From the NCBI RefSeq assembly GCF_030580865.1, contig NZ_JAUQSY010000003.1:124001-188000 (forward strand): 64,000 nt of DNA, read 5' to 3'. The number at the start of each line of letters is the position of its first letter. Within the stretch, counting starts at the first letter, position 1. This document shows positions 7,974 through 15,808 of this stretch, one piece after another. Source of the DNA: Hymenobacter aranciens (lineage in GTDB: Bacteria; Bacteroidota; Bacteroidia; Cytophagales; Hymenobacteraceae). Position numbers and translations under genes: made by a program. Under the pieces are notes generated by a model that was not told where the DNA came from, made no database searches, and saw nothing but the letters and a program-made list of their open reading frames with translations.

Positions 7974-8137
7974 TAATAAGCCGCGAAGCGGCGGCACGTT
8001 GGTAGTTTGAACAGGTGCAATGGGGAAGGAGCCGCGAAGCGGCGGCACCAAGGCCCTACGCCGGGTGCCGCCGCTTCGCGGCTCTGTTCACCAAAACATG
8101 ATTTACTACCAACGTGCCGCCGCTTCGCGGCTTATTA
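7974..8137. repeat. Nested inverted repeat (GCGAAGCGGCGGCAC type)
   Basis: The outer arms are 33 bp and perfect (7974-8006 with 8105-8137). Inside lies a second perfect pair of 21 bp (8029-8049 with 8064-8084). Both pairs share the core GCCGCGAAGCGGCGGCAC, so the element looks like one hairpin inserted into another copy of itself. It lies just after the CitE-like gene. Confidence 0.9.
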
Positions 8138-8177
8138 GCGGTCTGAACCAGGCAAGGCCCCGGATTATTCAACCATT

Positions 8178-8217
8178 AAAAAAGCCCTTGTCCGCAACTG
8201 TGCGGGCAAGGGCTTTT
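8178..8217. terminator. Bidirectional intrinsic terminator
   Basis: AAAAAGCCCTTG pairs with CAAGGGCTTTT around a GC-rich loop, with A and T runs on both sides. It separates the plus-strand purine genes from the converging minus-strand gene at 8236-8937 and can serve both. Confidence 0.85.
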
Positions 8218-8235
8218 CCGTAATCATCGGTGGGG

Positions 8236-8937
8236 CTAGGCGCTGGGCGGCGTCTCGTCGTCGTCCTTCGGGGCCTGGCTGGCGGGGTGCCGCACAAAGA
8301 GGCTGGTCAGGGTTTCATCCTGCTCCACGAAGTGGTCGTAGCCGCGGGCGCAGTAGCTGCTGCAGGTCGTGTTCAGGGCGTTGTAGGCCAGCACGCGGGT
8401 GCGTGTGCCTTTCAGGGCAGCGGTTTCGGCGGCCGTCACGGCCGCTTCCTTCTTAAACAGGTCGTCGTAGAGGGGCTGCAGGGCGGTGAGCCGCTCCTTG
8501 CTGAACCCTTCGGCTTTGGCCTGGGCATCATCGACGTAGGGGGCACCGGCGCCGGGCACGGTCAGCAATAGGTTGAGCACCTGGGTCACGGTCTTGCGCG
8601 ACACCTCGCCCACCTGCAGGCCCCGGTACTCGGCAGATTCGTCGCCGAAGGCCCGGCTCAGGGGCTTGGCGGCGCGGCGCAGGCCGGTGCGGGCGGCTTC
8701 GAGGGCCGCGTCGCGCTTGTCCACGGCTGCCGATACCAGGCCCGAGAGGTTAACTTCGGTCGGCAACTGCCGGAAGGCCAGCGTGTCAGCCCGAAACTGC
8801 TTAATCATATCGGCCGTCATGCCTTCGCCTTCGAGGGCGTCGAGGTAGGCTTCGAGATGGTCGGCGCGCAGGTCGCAGTCGGCGGCCAGGTCGGCATCGG
8901 AGAAGGTGCCGTTGCGGACGGGTTCTTTGTTTTTCAT
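8236..8937 (-). CDS. Hypothetical protein, helical, 233 residues
   Basis: I do not recognise this protein. It starts MKNKEPVRNGTFSDADLAADC, is rich in Ala, Asp and Leu, and looks mostly alpha-helical and cytoplasmic, with no signal peptide or membrane segment. Two Cys lie near the C-terminus (NTTCSSYCARG), followed by an acidic tail ending DDDETPPSA. I chose the ATG at 8935-8937; an upstream in-frame start would add 24 unlikely residues. A well-formed promoter lies 87-116 bp upstream, and the terminator at 8178-8217 follows the stop. Base composition matches the neighbours. It interrupts the purine locus but nothing links it to purines. Confidence 0.75.
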   Translation of the reverse strand: MKNKEPVRNGTFSDADLAADCDLRADHLEAYLDALEGEGMTADMIKQFRADTLAFRQLPTEVNLSGLVSAAVDKRDAALEAARTGLRRAAKPLSRAFGDESAEYRGLQVGEVSRKTVTQVLNLLLTVPGAGAPYVDDAQAKAEGFSKERLTALQPLYDDLFKKEAAVTAAETAALKGTRTRVLAYNALNTTCSSYCARGYDHFVEQDETLTSLFVRHPASQAPKDDDETPPSA

Positions 8938-9023
8938 CAGAAAAGAGAGTAAGGTGAGAAAATAGGCAGTCCGGCCGGTGAGCTGACAGCGTAGTTCGCA
9001 CCCCCTCAACGGCTTGATGGCGC

Positions 9024-9053
9024 TAAAAGTATGGCAAATAATTTAAATGGCAA
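9024..9053 (-). promoter_or_regulatory. Bacteroidota-type promoter for the hypothetical gene at 8236-8937
   Basis: On the minus strand TTG (9053-9051) is followed after 19 bases by TACTTTTA (9031-9024). This is close to the phylum consensus TTG, 19-21 bp, TAnnTTTG. The implied transcript start is near 9018, giving a leader of about 80 bases. Confidence 0.5.
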
Positions 9054-9503
9054 GCCTGTTGGAGCGGTATGCTGCAAAAAAAAAATGTTGCTCATTCAAA
9101 ACAGCTTATCCAAGCCTGTTTTTTGGTGCGGCAGGCCCGTTTTTCTCACCATCGTAAGCCGGGCTACTCCTCCGTAGTCTGCCGACTGTCGTCCGTAGGC
9201 CAACGACTCCGCCCTGTACCCTGCCGACCCCCAGACATACCCTATCGACCCATCACCGAACCCTTGCGGTCATCATCCGAACCCTTGCGAACCTCGATTG
9301 CAGGCTTTCGATACCCGTCTGAACCCTTTCGATACCCGTTTGAAGGGATTGAGTCGGAAAACTATTGTATTATGACGGTATTTTTGAACCTGCGGGCCAC
9401 TTTCGGGGCTGGCCGCGCTGGGAGCGGGTAGCCGCATGGGCGTGGCAGGCCCCTGAGAGCAACAAGTGCATCGGCTGTGCCTATCCCTTTTGGCGTTAGG
9501 ACA
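9054..9503. other. Intergenic region with degenerate short repeats
   Basis: No convincing gene is present. Between 9,230 and 9,360 the words GAACCCTTGCG and TTTCGATACCCGT each occur twice, among many looser CGACCC/ACCC words. An open 120-codon frame on the plus strand crosses this repeat and shows a repetitive, low-quality sequence, so I do not call it. Confidence 0.5.
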
Positions 9504-10028
9504 TTAGTTCTTTTCCAGCTTCTGAACGAAGAAATGCAAGGCTCTCATCGCATTGATACAATGCTGGCCCCAGTGAGCCGAGAAATCATGGTTGAAGCCC
9601 CAGACAGCATTTTCCTGGCTATCGGCAGTTTGCAAATCGAAAACCCTTAAGGAGTATTGCAAGTCTTTGTAGATGTCGCCCAAGTCGTCCAGCAAGTCAT
9701 AGCAAACGGGCGGTTCGTCCGTCATGTCGGTTGGGTCGAATACGTTCCAATAGTACCTATTGTCGCCTACTTTCTCAGCTACAATAACCAGAATAGCCTG
9801 GAGGTCAATTTTCGCTACCTCGTAGTCGACGTTGCTTTGTAAGTCAATCCAGTCCAGCCGTAGCGCGGCCGCATACAGGACAGCCAGCACCTGCTGCATC
9901 TCCGGCAAAAAAGCTTCGGGAGCCACTGGCTGCGGCGCTTCGATAAGCGCACAGTAACGCCGCGCCAGCACTATAAACTGCCGGAGCTTTTCCGTACCAA
10001 TTGCTTCGGCTATTGGAATGCATTTCAT
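9504..10028 (-). CDS. DUF5063-like protein
   Basis: 174 residues, soluble and acidic. The C-terminal half has the pattern I associate with DUF5063: a FDPTDMTDEPPVCYDL stretch, then DDLGDIYKDLQYSL, then HWGQHCINAMRALHFF. The molecular role of the family is unknown. The start is the ATG at 10026-10028; an in-frame TTG two codons upstream is less likely. The stop lies 9 bp after the start codon of this gene's upstream neighbour's stop region: the xanthine dehydrogenase large-subunit gene ends at 10038, just upstream on the same strand, so this gene could be read through from it. Its AT content is slightly higher than that of its neighbours. Confidence 0.7.
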   Translation of the reverse strand: MKCIPIAEAIGTEKLRQFIVLARRYCALIEAPQPVAPEAFLPEMQQVLAVLYAAALRLDWIDLQSNVDYEVAKIDLQAILVIVAEKVGDNRYYWNVFDPTDMTDEPPVCYDLLDDLGDIYKDLQYSLRVFDLQTADSQENAVWGFNHDFSAHWGQHCINAMRALHFFVQKLEKN

Positions 10029-10037
10029 AAGCAAAAG

Positions 10038-12320
10038 CTAGTCAGCTAAAATTTTACTAGCCATCACAAACTCCGGGTACAGCCCCAGCAGCACCCGCTC
10101 GGGCGTCATCGGGGCCACGAAGGGCAGCGCCGTGCCGGGCCGGAAAGCCCGCACCGCGTCGCGCAGGGCGAAGTAGGCGCCGATGCCGTACATCAGCGGC
10201 GGCTCGCCCACGGCCTTGGAGCGCAACACGGCGTTGGGGTGGCCGGGCGTGTCGAGAAAATGCACGTCGAGCACGGCCGGGGCGGCGTAGAGGTCGGGGA
10301 TTTTGTAGGAGTTGAGCGAGTTGCTGAGCAGGCGGCCCTCGGCGCTGTAGGCCACTTCCTCCAGCGTCATCCAGCCGATGCCCTGCACGGCGCCGCCCTC
10401 AATCTGGCCCCGGTCGATAACCTCGTTGAAGCTCTGGCCGAAATCGTGGGCAATGCGCAGGGCATCCACGGTGTAGGTGCCGCGCAGGCAGTCGACGGTG
10501 ACGGTGGTGAGGGCCGTGCCATACACGTGGTAGGCGAAGGGCTGGCCCTGGTTCACGACGGGGTCGAAGTGCAGGCCGGGGGTGGCGTAGTGGGCGTTTT
10601 CGGTGAGGGCCACGCGCTGCCAGAAGGCCGACGACACCAGCTTTTCCCAGTTCGTATCGGCCGGAATGCCGGCAGCCAGCACCTGCTCGTCGCGGATTTC
10701 GAGGCCCTCGTAGTTGAGCGTGTAGGCGGTGCTGGCGTGGCGCAGCAGCCGCTCGCGCAGGGCGGCGCAGGCCATTTCGGTGGCCTTGCCGTTGAGGTCG
10801 GCGGTGGCGCTGGCGGCGCTGGGGGAGGTGTTGGCTACCCGGGTGGTGTTGGTAGTTTCGATTTTGATACGGTTAATCGAAATGCCCAGCGTGCGGGCGG
10901 CCACCTGCGCAATTTTGGTATTCACGCCCTGGCCCATTTCCACCGCCCCCGTGCTGATGCCCACCGAGCCGTCGGAGTAGATGTGCACCAGCGCCCGGGT
11001 CTGGTTCATGGGCGTCTTGGTGAAGCTGATGCCGAAGCAAATCGGCATCACGGCCAGGCCTTTTTTCTTTAACTTATTGGCTTTGTTAAAAGCGTCCACC
11101 TCGGCCCGCAAACCGGCCAAATCATAGAGCGTGGCGGCCGTGTCCCAGGCCTGCTCGGCGTGGCAGCCTTCGGTGCGCTGGCGGTAGGAGAACTGGTCGC
11201 CCTCGCGCAGCAGGTTGCGCCGCTGGATGTCGGCGGCCGGCACGCCCAATTCCTCCGCCGCCTTCGCAATAGCCGCTTCAATCACAAACATTCCCTGCGG
11301 CCCGCCGAAGCCCCGGAAGGCCGTATTGGGCGGCAAATTAGTGCGGCAGCTGAAGGCCGTGGCCGTCACGTTGGGAATGAAATAGGCGTTGGTAGCGTGG
11401 AAGAGCGTGCGCTCCATCACGGCCGGCGACAGGTCGGCGGCGGCGCCCGCGTTTTGGTAAAAGGTGGCCTCGTAGGCCACGATTTTCAGGTCGGCGTCGA
11501 GGCCGATTTTGAAGTCGGACGAGTAGGGGTGGCGCTTGCCGGTCATGCGCATGTCGGCGTGGCGGTCGAGCACCAGCTTCACCGGCTTGCGCGTCACGAA
11601 GGCCCCCAGCGCGGCCAGCGCGCCCCAAGGCGTGGCCTGGTCTTCCTTGCCCCCGAAGCCTCCCCCGAGGCGGGTCACGTCTACCTCCACCTGGTGCATG
11701 CCCAGGCCCAGCACCACGGCCGTGTGGCGCTGCACAGCCGTGGGACCCTGCGTGGAGGAAATCATCCGCACCCCGCCCATCTCGGTCGGGAAAGCGTAGG
11801 CGCCCTGCGTTTCGATGTACAAGTGCTCCTGCCCGCCGCTCTCGGCCACGCCCTCAAAGACGTGGGCGCAGGTGGCAAACGCGGCCGCCGAGTCACCCAG
11901 CTTAAAGGTGCGCGGCGGCACAATCAGCTCGCCCAGCGCCGCCGCCTGGCGCGGGTCAGTGATGATGGGCAGCGGCGTAATGTCGGCGGTAATCAGCGCC
12001 CGCGCCGCCAGCGCCTGGGCCTCACTGCGGGCCAGAATCAAGGCCACCGGCTGGCCCCGGAAATGGACGTGGCCCTCGGCCAGCAGCGGCTCGTCGGGCA
12101 CGATGCCACCGATTTGGTTGGTGCCGGGAATGTCGGCGGCCGTGAGCACGCGCACCACGCCGGGCGCCGCCAGGGCGGCGGTTACGTCGAGCCCGTGGAG
12201 CACGCCGTGGGCCAGCGGGCTCTCAAACACGGCCGCGTAGAGCGTACCCTGCTGCACGGGCACATCGTCGAGGTACTGCGATTCGCCGCGCACGTGGCGC
12301 TGGGGGTCGAGGTGGTTCAT
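10038..12320 (-). CDS. xdhB: Xanthine dehydrogenase, molybdopterin-binding large subunit
   Basis: 760 residues. It oxidises hypoxanthine and xanthine to urate at a molybdenum centre. Conserved features include GGGFGGKEDQ (Mo-cofactor binding), FRGFGGPQGMFVIEAA, EMGQGVNTKIAQVAARTLGI and the active-site Glu loop VGEPPLMYGIGAYFALRDA. The first about 120 residues are the usual a/b-hammerhead domain and the rest is the two-lobed Mo-binding domain. It lies downstream of the small subunit (12,477-13,889) on the same strand, separated by an inverted repeat. With the FAD/iron-sulfur subunit and an XdhC family maturation protein at the left edge, the enzyme set appears complete. Confidence 0.95.
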   Translation of the reverse strand: MNHLDPQRHVRGESQYLDDVPVQQGTLYAAVFESPLAHGVLHGLDVTAALAAPGVVRVLTAADIPGTNQIGGIVPDEPLLAEGHVHFRGQPVALILARSEAQALAARALITADITPLPIITDPRQAAALGELIVPPRTFKLGDSAAAFATCAHVFEGVAESGGQEHLYIETQGAYAFPTEMGGVRMISSTQGPTAVQRHTAVVLGLGMHQVEVDVTRLGGGFGGKEDQATPWGALAALGAFVTRKPVKLVLDRHADMRMTGKRHPYSSDFKIGLDADLKIVAYEATFYQNAGAAADLSPAVMERTLFHATNAYFIPNVTATAFSCRTNLPPNTAFRGFGGPQGMFVIEAAIAKAAEELGVPAADIQRRNLLREGDQFSYRQRTEGCHAEQAWDTAATLYDLAGLRAEVDAFNKANKLKKKGLAVMPICFGISFTKTPMNQTRALVHIYSDGSVGISTGAVEMGQGVNTKIAQVAARTLGISINRIKIETTNTTRVANTSPSAASATADLNGKATEMACAALRERLLRHASTAYTLNYEGLEIRDEQVLAAGIPADTNWEKLVSSAFWQRVALTENAHYATPGLHFDPVVNQGQPFAYHVYGTALTTVTVDCLRGTYTVDALRIAHDFGQSFNEVIDRGQIEGGAVQGIGWMTLEEVAYSAEGRLLSNSLNSYKIPDLYAAPAVLDVHFLDTPGHPNAVLRSKAVGEPPLMYGIGAYFALRDAVRAFRPGTALPFVAPMTPERVLLGLYPEFVMASKILAD

Positions 12321-12330
12321 GGTATTGGAC

Positions 12331-12468
12331 CGCCTCCTGCGTCAACCTCACCCCCTGACCCCCTCTCCAATAAAAGAGGGGGCACCGGTCCTGCGCGGTG
12401 TAAAATCGTCAGGCCCCCCCTCTTTTTTGGAGAGGGGGCCGGGGGGTGAGGTTGACGCGGAAGGCGGC
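12331..12468. repeat. Long imperfect inverted repeat between the xdh subunit genes
   Basis: Arms of about 50 bp pair CGTCAACCTCACCCCC and CCCCCTCTCC at the left with GGAGAGGGGG and GGGGTGAGGTTGACG at the right. Words CCCCCTCTCC and GGGCCGGGGGGTG are shared with the 5398-5517 repeat. It lies between xdhA and xdhB, so it would be transcribed within an operon. Confidence 0.8.
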
Positions 12469-12476
12469 GTATAAAG

Positions 12477-13889
12477 TTAAACTAATTCAATTTCCAGCCC
12501 CGCCTGCAGCAAGTGGGCCGTCAGCAGCTGCCGCAGCAGCAGGCGCTTATACTCTGCCGAGCCGCGTACGTCGGCAATCGGGCTGATTTCACTTTGCATC
12601 ACTTCATTGGCCCCCCCCAGCGTGTCGGCCGACACCTCGCGGCCCGCCAGAAACGCGCTGGTGCGGCGCAGCAGCAGCGGCACCGGCCCCACGCCGCCGG
12701 CCGAAACGCGGGCTTCTTGGATAATGCCGTTTTCGACCCGAAGCCAAGCCGCCGAGTTCACGCTGGCAATGTCGAGGTACTGGCGCTTGGACACTTTTTC
12801 GAAGTGAAAAACCTCGCCGGGCAAGGGGGCCGGGAAGCTGATTTCGGTGAGCTGCTCGCCGGGGGCTTTGGCCAGCTGCTTGTAGCCAGTGTAAAAATCA
12901 TGCAGCGGCAGGCGGCGCGCGGCGCCGGCCGCATCGGTCAGCGTCAGCTCGGCGCCCAGGGCCAGAAACATAATGGTGAGGTCGCCGATGGGCGAGGCAT
13001 TGACGAAGTTGCCCGCCACGGTGCCCATGTTGCGGATGGGCGTGCTCGATACCAGCTTCAGGAAGTCTTCCCAGCCCGGCAGCAGTCCGCGCAGCAGCTC
13101 CGATTCGAGCAAATGCGTGGCCGTGGTGGCCGCGCCCAGCACCACGCGCCCGCCCGCTTCCTGCCGGATGCCGCGCCGGCTGCGCTGGTCAAATACCAGT
13201 TGCACGGGCTGCGCCCGCACCTCGGCCAAGCGCTGCACCAGCAGGTCGGTGCCTCCTCCTAGCAGGGTGGGAGGGGAAGAGGGTGGGAGGGGAGAAATTT
13301 CGGCTTGCAGGACAGCCAGCTGGGCGGGCATTTTCTGAAAATACTCGGGTACAAACTGCTGCTTGCTGAGCCAGGCCAGAGCGTTGGTGGCGGGGCGCCC
13401 GGCTAGCTGCTGGCCGAGGGCTTCGGCGGCGCGCTCCAGGCTTTTGTAGCCGGTGCAGCGGCAGATGTTGCCGTCCATGGCGGCGCGGGTGTTGTGCGGC
13501 GTGGCGGGCTGCTGGCCCAGGCTGTGGCCGGTAAGGGCCATCACGAAGCCCACCGTGCAGAAGCCGCACTGCGAGCCGCCCTCGGCCACAATGGCCTGCT
13601 GCACCGGCGTGAGCTGCCCGCTGGCCTGGTTGATGCCTTCCACCGTCACGACGTGCTTGCCCTGGGCATTGCCGAGCGGGGTGCAGCAGCTGGTCATGCT
13701 CTGGTAATTTACCGTCTGGCCATCGGCGGCCAGCTCGCCCACCAGCACGGTGCAGGCCCCGCAGTCGCCCTCGCGGCAGCCGATTTTAGTGCCGGTAAGG
13801 TGCTGGTCGTAGCGCACGAAATCGAGCAGGGCGCTGCCGGGCGCGGCAGCGGTCTGAATGAGCTCGTTGTTGAGGTAAAAGGATATCAT
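12477..13889 (-). CDS. xdhA: Xanthine dehydrogenase, FAD and iron-sulfur small subunit
   Basis: 470 residues combining the electron-transfer domains. The plant-type 2Fe-2S domain has C38, C43 and C46 (GCREGDCGACTV) with a fourth Cys at 68-69. The second 2Fe-2S domain has C108, C111, C143 and C145 (QCGFCTVGF, NICRCTGYK). From about residue 205 follows the FAD domain with LLGGGTDLLVQ and the FVNASPIGDL stretch, then the CO dehydrogenase flavoprotein C-terminal domain. It passes electrons from the Mo subunit to NAD+ or another acceptor. The start ATG at 13,887-13,889 is 60 bp downstream of the guanine deaminase stop codon, across a hairpin, so an operon guaD-xdhA-xdhB is likely. Confidence 0.95.
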   Translation of the reverse strand: MISFYLNNELIQTAAAPGSALLDFVRYDQHLTGTKIGCREGDCGACTVLVGELAADGQTVNYQSMTSCCTPLGNAQGKHVVTVEGINQASGQLTPVQQAIVAEGGSQCGFCTVGFVMALTGHSLGQQPATPHNTRAAMDGNICRCTGYKSLERAAEALGQQLAGRPATNALAWLSKQQFVPEYFQKMPAQLAVLQAEISPLPPSSPPTLLGGGTDLLVQRLAEVRAQPVQLVFDQRSRRGIRQEAGGRVVLGAATTATHLLESELLRGLLPGWEDFLKLVSSTPIRNMGTVAGNFVNASPIGDLTIMFLALGAELTLTDAAGAARRLPLHDFYTGYKQLAKAPGEQLTEISFPAPLPGEVFHFEKVSKRQYLDIASVNSAAWLRVENGIIQEARVSAGGVGPVPLLLRRTSAFLAGREVSADTLGGANEVMQSEISPIADVRGSAEYKRLLLRQLLTAHLLQAGLEIELV

Positions 13890-13907
13890 GGTTGGTACTA
13901 TATTAAA

Positions 13908-13952
13908 TAGAACGTGTCATGCTGAGCAGAATGCTCAGCATGACACGTTCTA
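13908..13952. repeat. Near-perfect hairpin between guaD and xdhA
   Basis: Arms TAGAACGTGTCATGCTGAGCA (13,908-13,928) and their exact reverse complement (13,932-13,952) flank three bases. The outer three bases of the right arm are the guaD stop codon. The core GTCATGCTGAGC resembles the CATCCTGAGC family. There is no clear T run, so it may attenuate or protect RNA instead of ending transcription. Confidence 0.88.
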
Positions 13953-14426
13953 ATACTCGGTTTTGCCTTCCAGTTCCGTCCAGGCCCGGAAGCCGGCCAG
14001 CGCCTCGTCGCGCAGCAGCTGCGTCATGGGCAGCTGGCGTTTTTCCATTGGCTGGTCCAGCTCTTCGTAGATAAACTGGTCGTCGAAGCCGATGGCGGCC
14101 GCGTCGGCCTTGGTGTTGCCGTAGAACACCCGGCGCGGGCGGGCCCAGTAGATGGCGCCCAGGCACATCGGGCAGGGCTCGCAGCTGGTGTAGATGTCGC
14201 AGCCGTCGAGCTGGAAGGTGCCCAGCGCGGCGCAGGCCTTGCGAATGGCATCGACCTCGGCGTGGCAGGTAGGGTCGTGGGTGCTGGTCACCTGGTTGAA
14301 GCCGCGGGCAATAATCTGCCCGTCTTTCACCACCACCGCGCCGAAAGGCCCGCCGGAACCGGCACGCATCTGCTCGATGGAGAGGCGAATAGCTTCGCGC
14401 ATGAAGTAGGGGTTGGGAGCTTCCAT
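13950..14426 (-). CDS. guaD: Guanine deaminase (CMP/dCMP deaminase fold)
   Basis: 158 residues. It deaminates guanine to xanthine, feeding the xanthine dehydrogenase encoded just downstream. It closely resembles the Bacillus GuaD type in both length and sequence: the zinc site has H55 and the catalytic E57 in CHAEVDAIRK, and C85 and C88 in SCEPCPMCLGAIYWARP, and the C-terminus ends in EGKTEY as in GuaD. Other nucleoside deaminases share the zinc motif, but the C-terminal FDDQFIYEELDQP segment and the gene context point to guanine. The start is the ATG at 14,424-14,426. Confidence 0.93.
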   Translation of the reverse strand: MEAPNPYFMREAIRLSIEQMRAGSGGPFGAVVVKDGQIIARGFNQVTSTHDPTCHAEVDAIRKACAALGTFQLDGCDIYTSCEPCPMCLGAIYWARPRRVFYGNTKADAAAIGFDDQFIYEELDQPMEKRQLPMTQLLRDEALAGFRAWTELEGKTEY

Positions 14427-14490
14427 AAGGGGGTTAGTAGAATAGCGGATGAGTGGGGGAAAGAGTGAAGATACCAGAAAGTATTGAAAT

Positions 14491-14651
14491 CAGAACGTCA
14501 GTAGAACGTCATCCTGAGCGCAGCGAAAGGACCTCGCCCGCTTCGTTGTGGTAGCAACTCCAATCGTTCAGTCGAGAAGAAATTACCATCACAATGAAGC
14601 GGGCGAGGTCCTTTCGGCTACGCCTCAGGATGACGTTCTGCTGACGTTCTA
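14491..14651. repeat. CATCCTGAGC-type palindromic repeat, copy 2
   Basis: The left arm reads AGAACGTCAG, AGAACGTCATCCTGAGCG, then GCGAAAGGACCTCGCCCGC. The right arm reads GCGGGCGAGGTCCTTTCGG, CTCAGGATGACGTTCT, then CTGACGTTCT. The extra outer words make this copy longer than copy 1. It separates guaD from the lipoprotein gene. Confidence 0.85.
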
Positions 14652-14657
14652 TGCTTA

Positions 14658-14670
14658 TCGTACTACCACT
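14658..14670. repeat. Single copy of the GTGGTAGTACGA word
   Basis: The 13-mer TCGTACTACCACT is identical to the right arm at 6421-6433. Here it covers the stop codon of the lipoprotein gene. Confidence 0.65.
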
Positions 14671-15601
14671 GCGCCGGCAGGCGGAACTGCACGCCCAGTG
14701 AGGGCACCACCGTGAGCCCGCTCAGCGAAGTGCTCTGGCCATTGAGCAGGGCGTAGTCGCCGTAGTTCTGATAGAAAATGGAGAGGGCGGGCACAAAGTA
14801 CACGTAGCGGTAGCCCAGCTTCAGGTTCACGAAGCCGCCGAAGGAGGAATAGTTGCGGCGCTGGTTGGGCAGGGCGGGCAGCAGCTCGCCGTTGTCGTTG
14901 TAAATATTGCCCGGGGCGAAGCCGTAGCGCACCCAGCTGTGGGCGTACACCAGGCCGTAGCTGAAGGCGCCGGCCTCTTCCTCGGCCCCGAAGGAATGGC
15001 TGACGGTGAGTGGAATAATGAGGTCGTTGCGGCTGGCCGAGAAGTTGAGTACCGAGTTGATGTTGTCGAGAAAGCCGAAGCCAGGCAGCTTGGCCCGCTG
15101 GGTGGCAAACTGCAGGCCCACGCTGGCGTAGGTGGTGCCGGTGGCGGCGCCGCGCCCGGGGTTTTCGGGCGTACCGGTGGGGCCGAGCAGCTGGTACTGC
15201 GCATCGAAAACGTGCGAACCGAAGGCGTATTTGTAGCCCACGTCGAGGCGGGGCAGGGCGCCGTAGCGGACGAAAAAGTCGGCATTGGCCTGCACGGGGT
15301 CGAGCAGGTAGGCCAGGGCGGCGGCCTGCAGGTTCTTGATACTGCTGTCGTAGCGCACCGAGTCGCCGGCCGAGGAGGAGCTGGCGGCGGCCTGGGCGGC
15401 GTCTTTCAGGGCGGTGCCGGCCTTGGCCAGCGGGGCGGTGGCAATATTGTAGCCTTGGTTGTAGCCGGCCCGAAACTCGTGCAGCGGCGTTACTTTGCCG
15501 CTGGTGGTGATGGCGCGGGGCGCGGCGCAGCTTGCCAGCAGCAACAGGCCGGTGGCGGGCAGAAAAGCAAAGCGAAAGACGGCGAAGCGGGGCGAAATCA
15601 T
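14663..15601 (-). CDS. Putative outer-membrane lipoprotein, function unknown
   Basis: 312 residues. A signal peptide ends in the lipobox LLLLASC, so the protein is probably lipid-anchored. The rest has alternating polar and aromatic segments with many Tyr, Gly and Phe, for example LDVGYKYAFGSHVFDAQYQL, and ends in LGVQFRLPAQW, which resembles an outer-membrane beta-strand. An early helical part (about 45-90) is rich in Ala and Ser. I do not recognise a named family. The ATG at 15,599-15,601 gives a correct signal peptide. The stop codon lies within the 13-mer word described at 14,658-14,670. Confidence 0.75.
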   Translation of the reverse strand: MISPRFAVFRFAFLPATGLLLLASCAAPRAITTSGKVTPLHEFRAGYNQGYNIATAPLAKAGTALKDAAQAAASSSSAGDSVRYDSSIKNLQAAALAYLLDPVQANADFFVRYGALPRLDVGYKYAFGSHVFDAQYQLLGPTGTPENPGRGAATGTTYASVGLQFATQRAKLPGFGFLDNINSVLNFSASRNDLIIPLTVSHSFGAEEEAGAFSYGLVYAHSWVRYGFAPGNIYNDNGELLPALPNQRRNYSSFGGFVNLKLGYRYVYFVPALSIFYQNYGDYALLNGQSTSLSGLTVVPSLGVQFRLPAQW

Positions 15602-15808
15602 ACGAAACTAAAAATCGGCTGTGCAGGCCAGAAAACGAAAATCGGGCCGAAATAGCCGGAACCCGTGGCAGCGGGGCGGTGTCTGACCAGCAGGAATGCG
15701 CCGGAGCAGCCTAATTTGCGGACCTTCCGAGCTTGCTGGAAACCCCGCAGCCCCGGCCCGCATCAGTACGGCGAACTTGCCGGTTGCCGCTGACTTTTTT
15801 CCTTGAAC

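Noticed and set aside
8020..8223. 67-codon frame on the plus strand
   Set aside because: It lies entirely in the nested inverted repeat and terminator.
9069..9431. 120-codon open frame on the plus strand
   Set aside because: The predicted protein follows the degenerate DNA repeats and has no motif, signal or good promoter.
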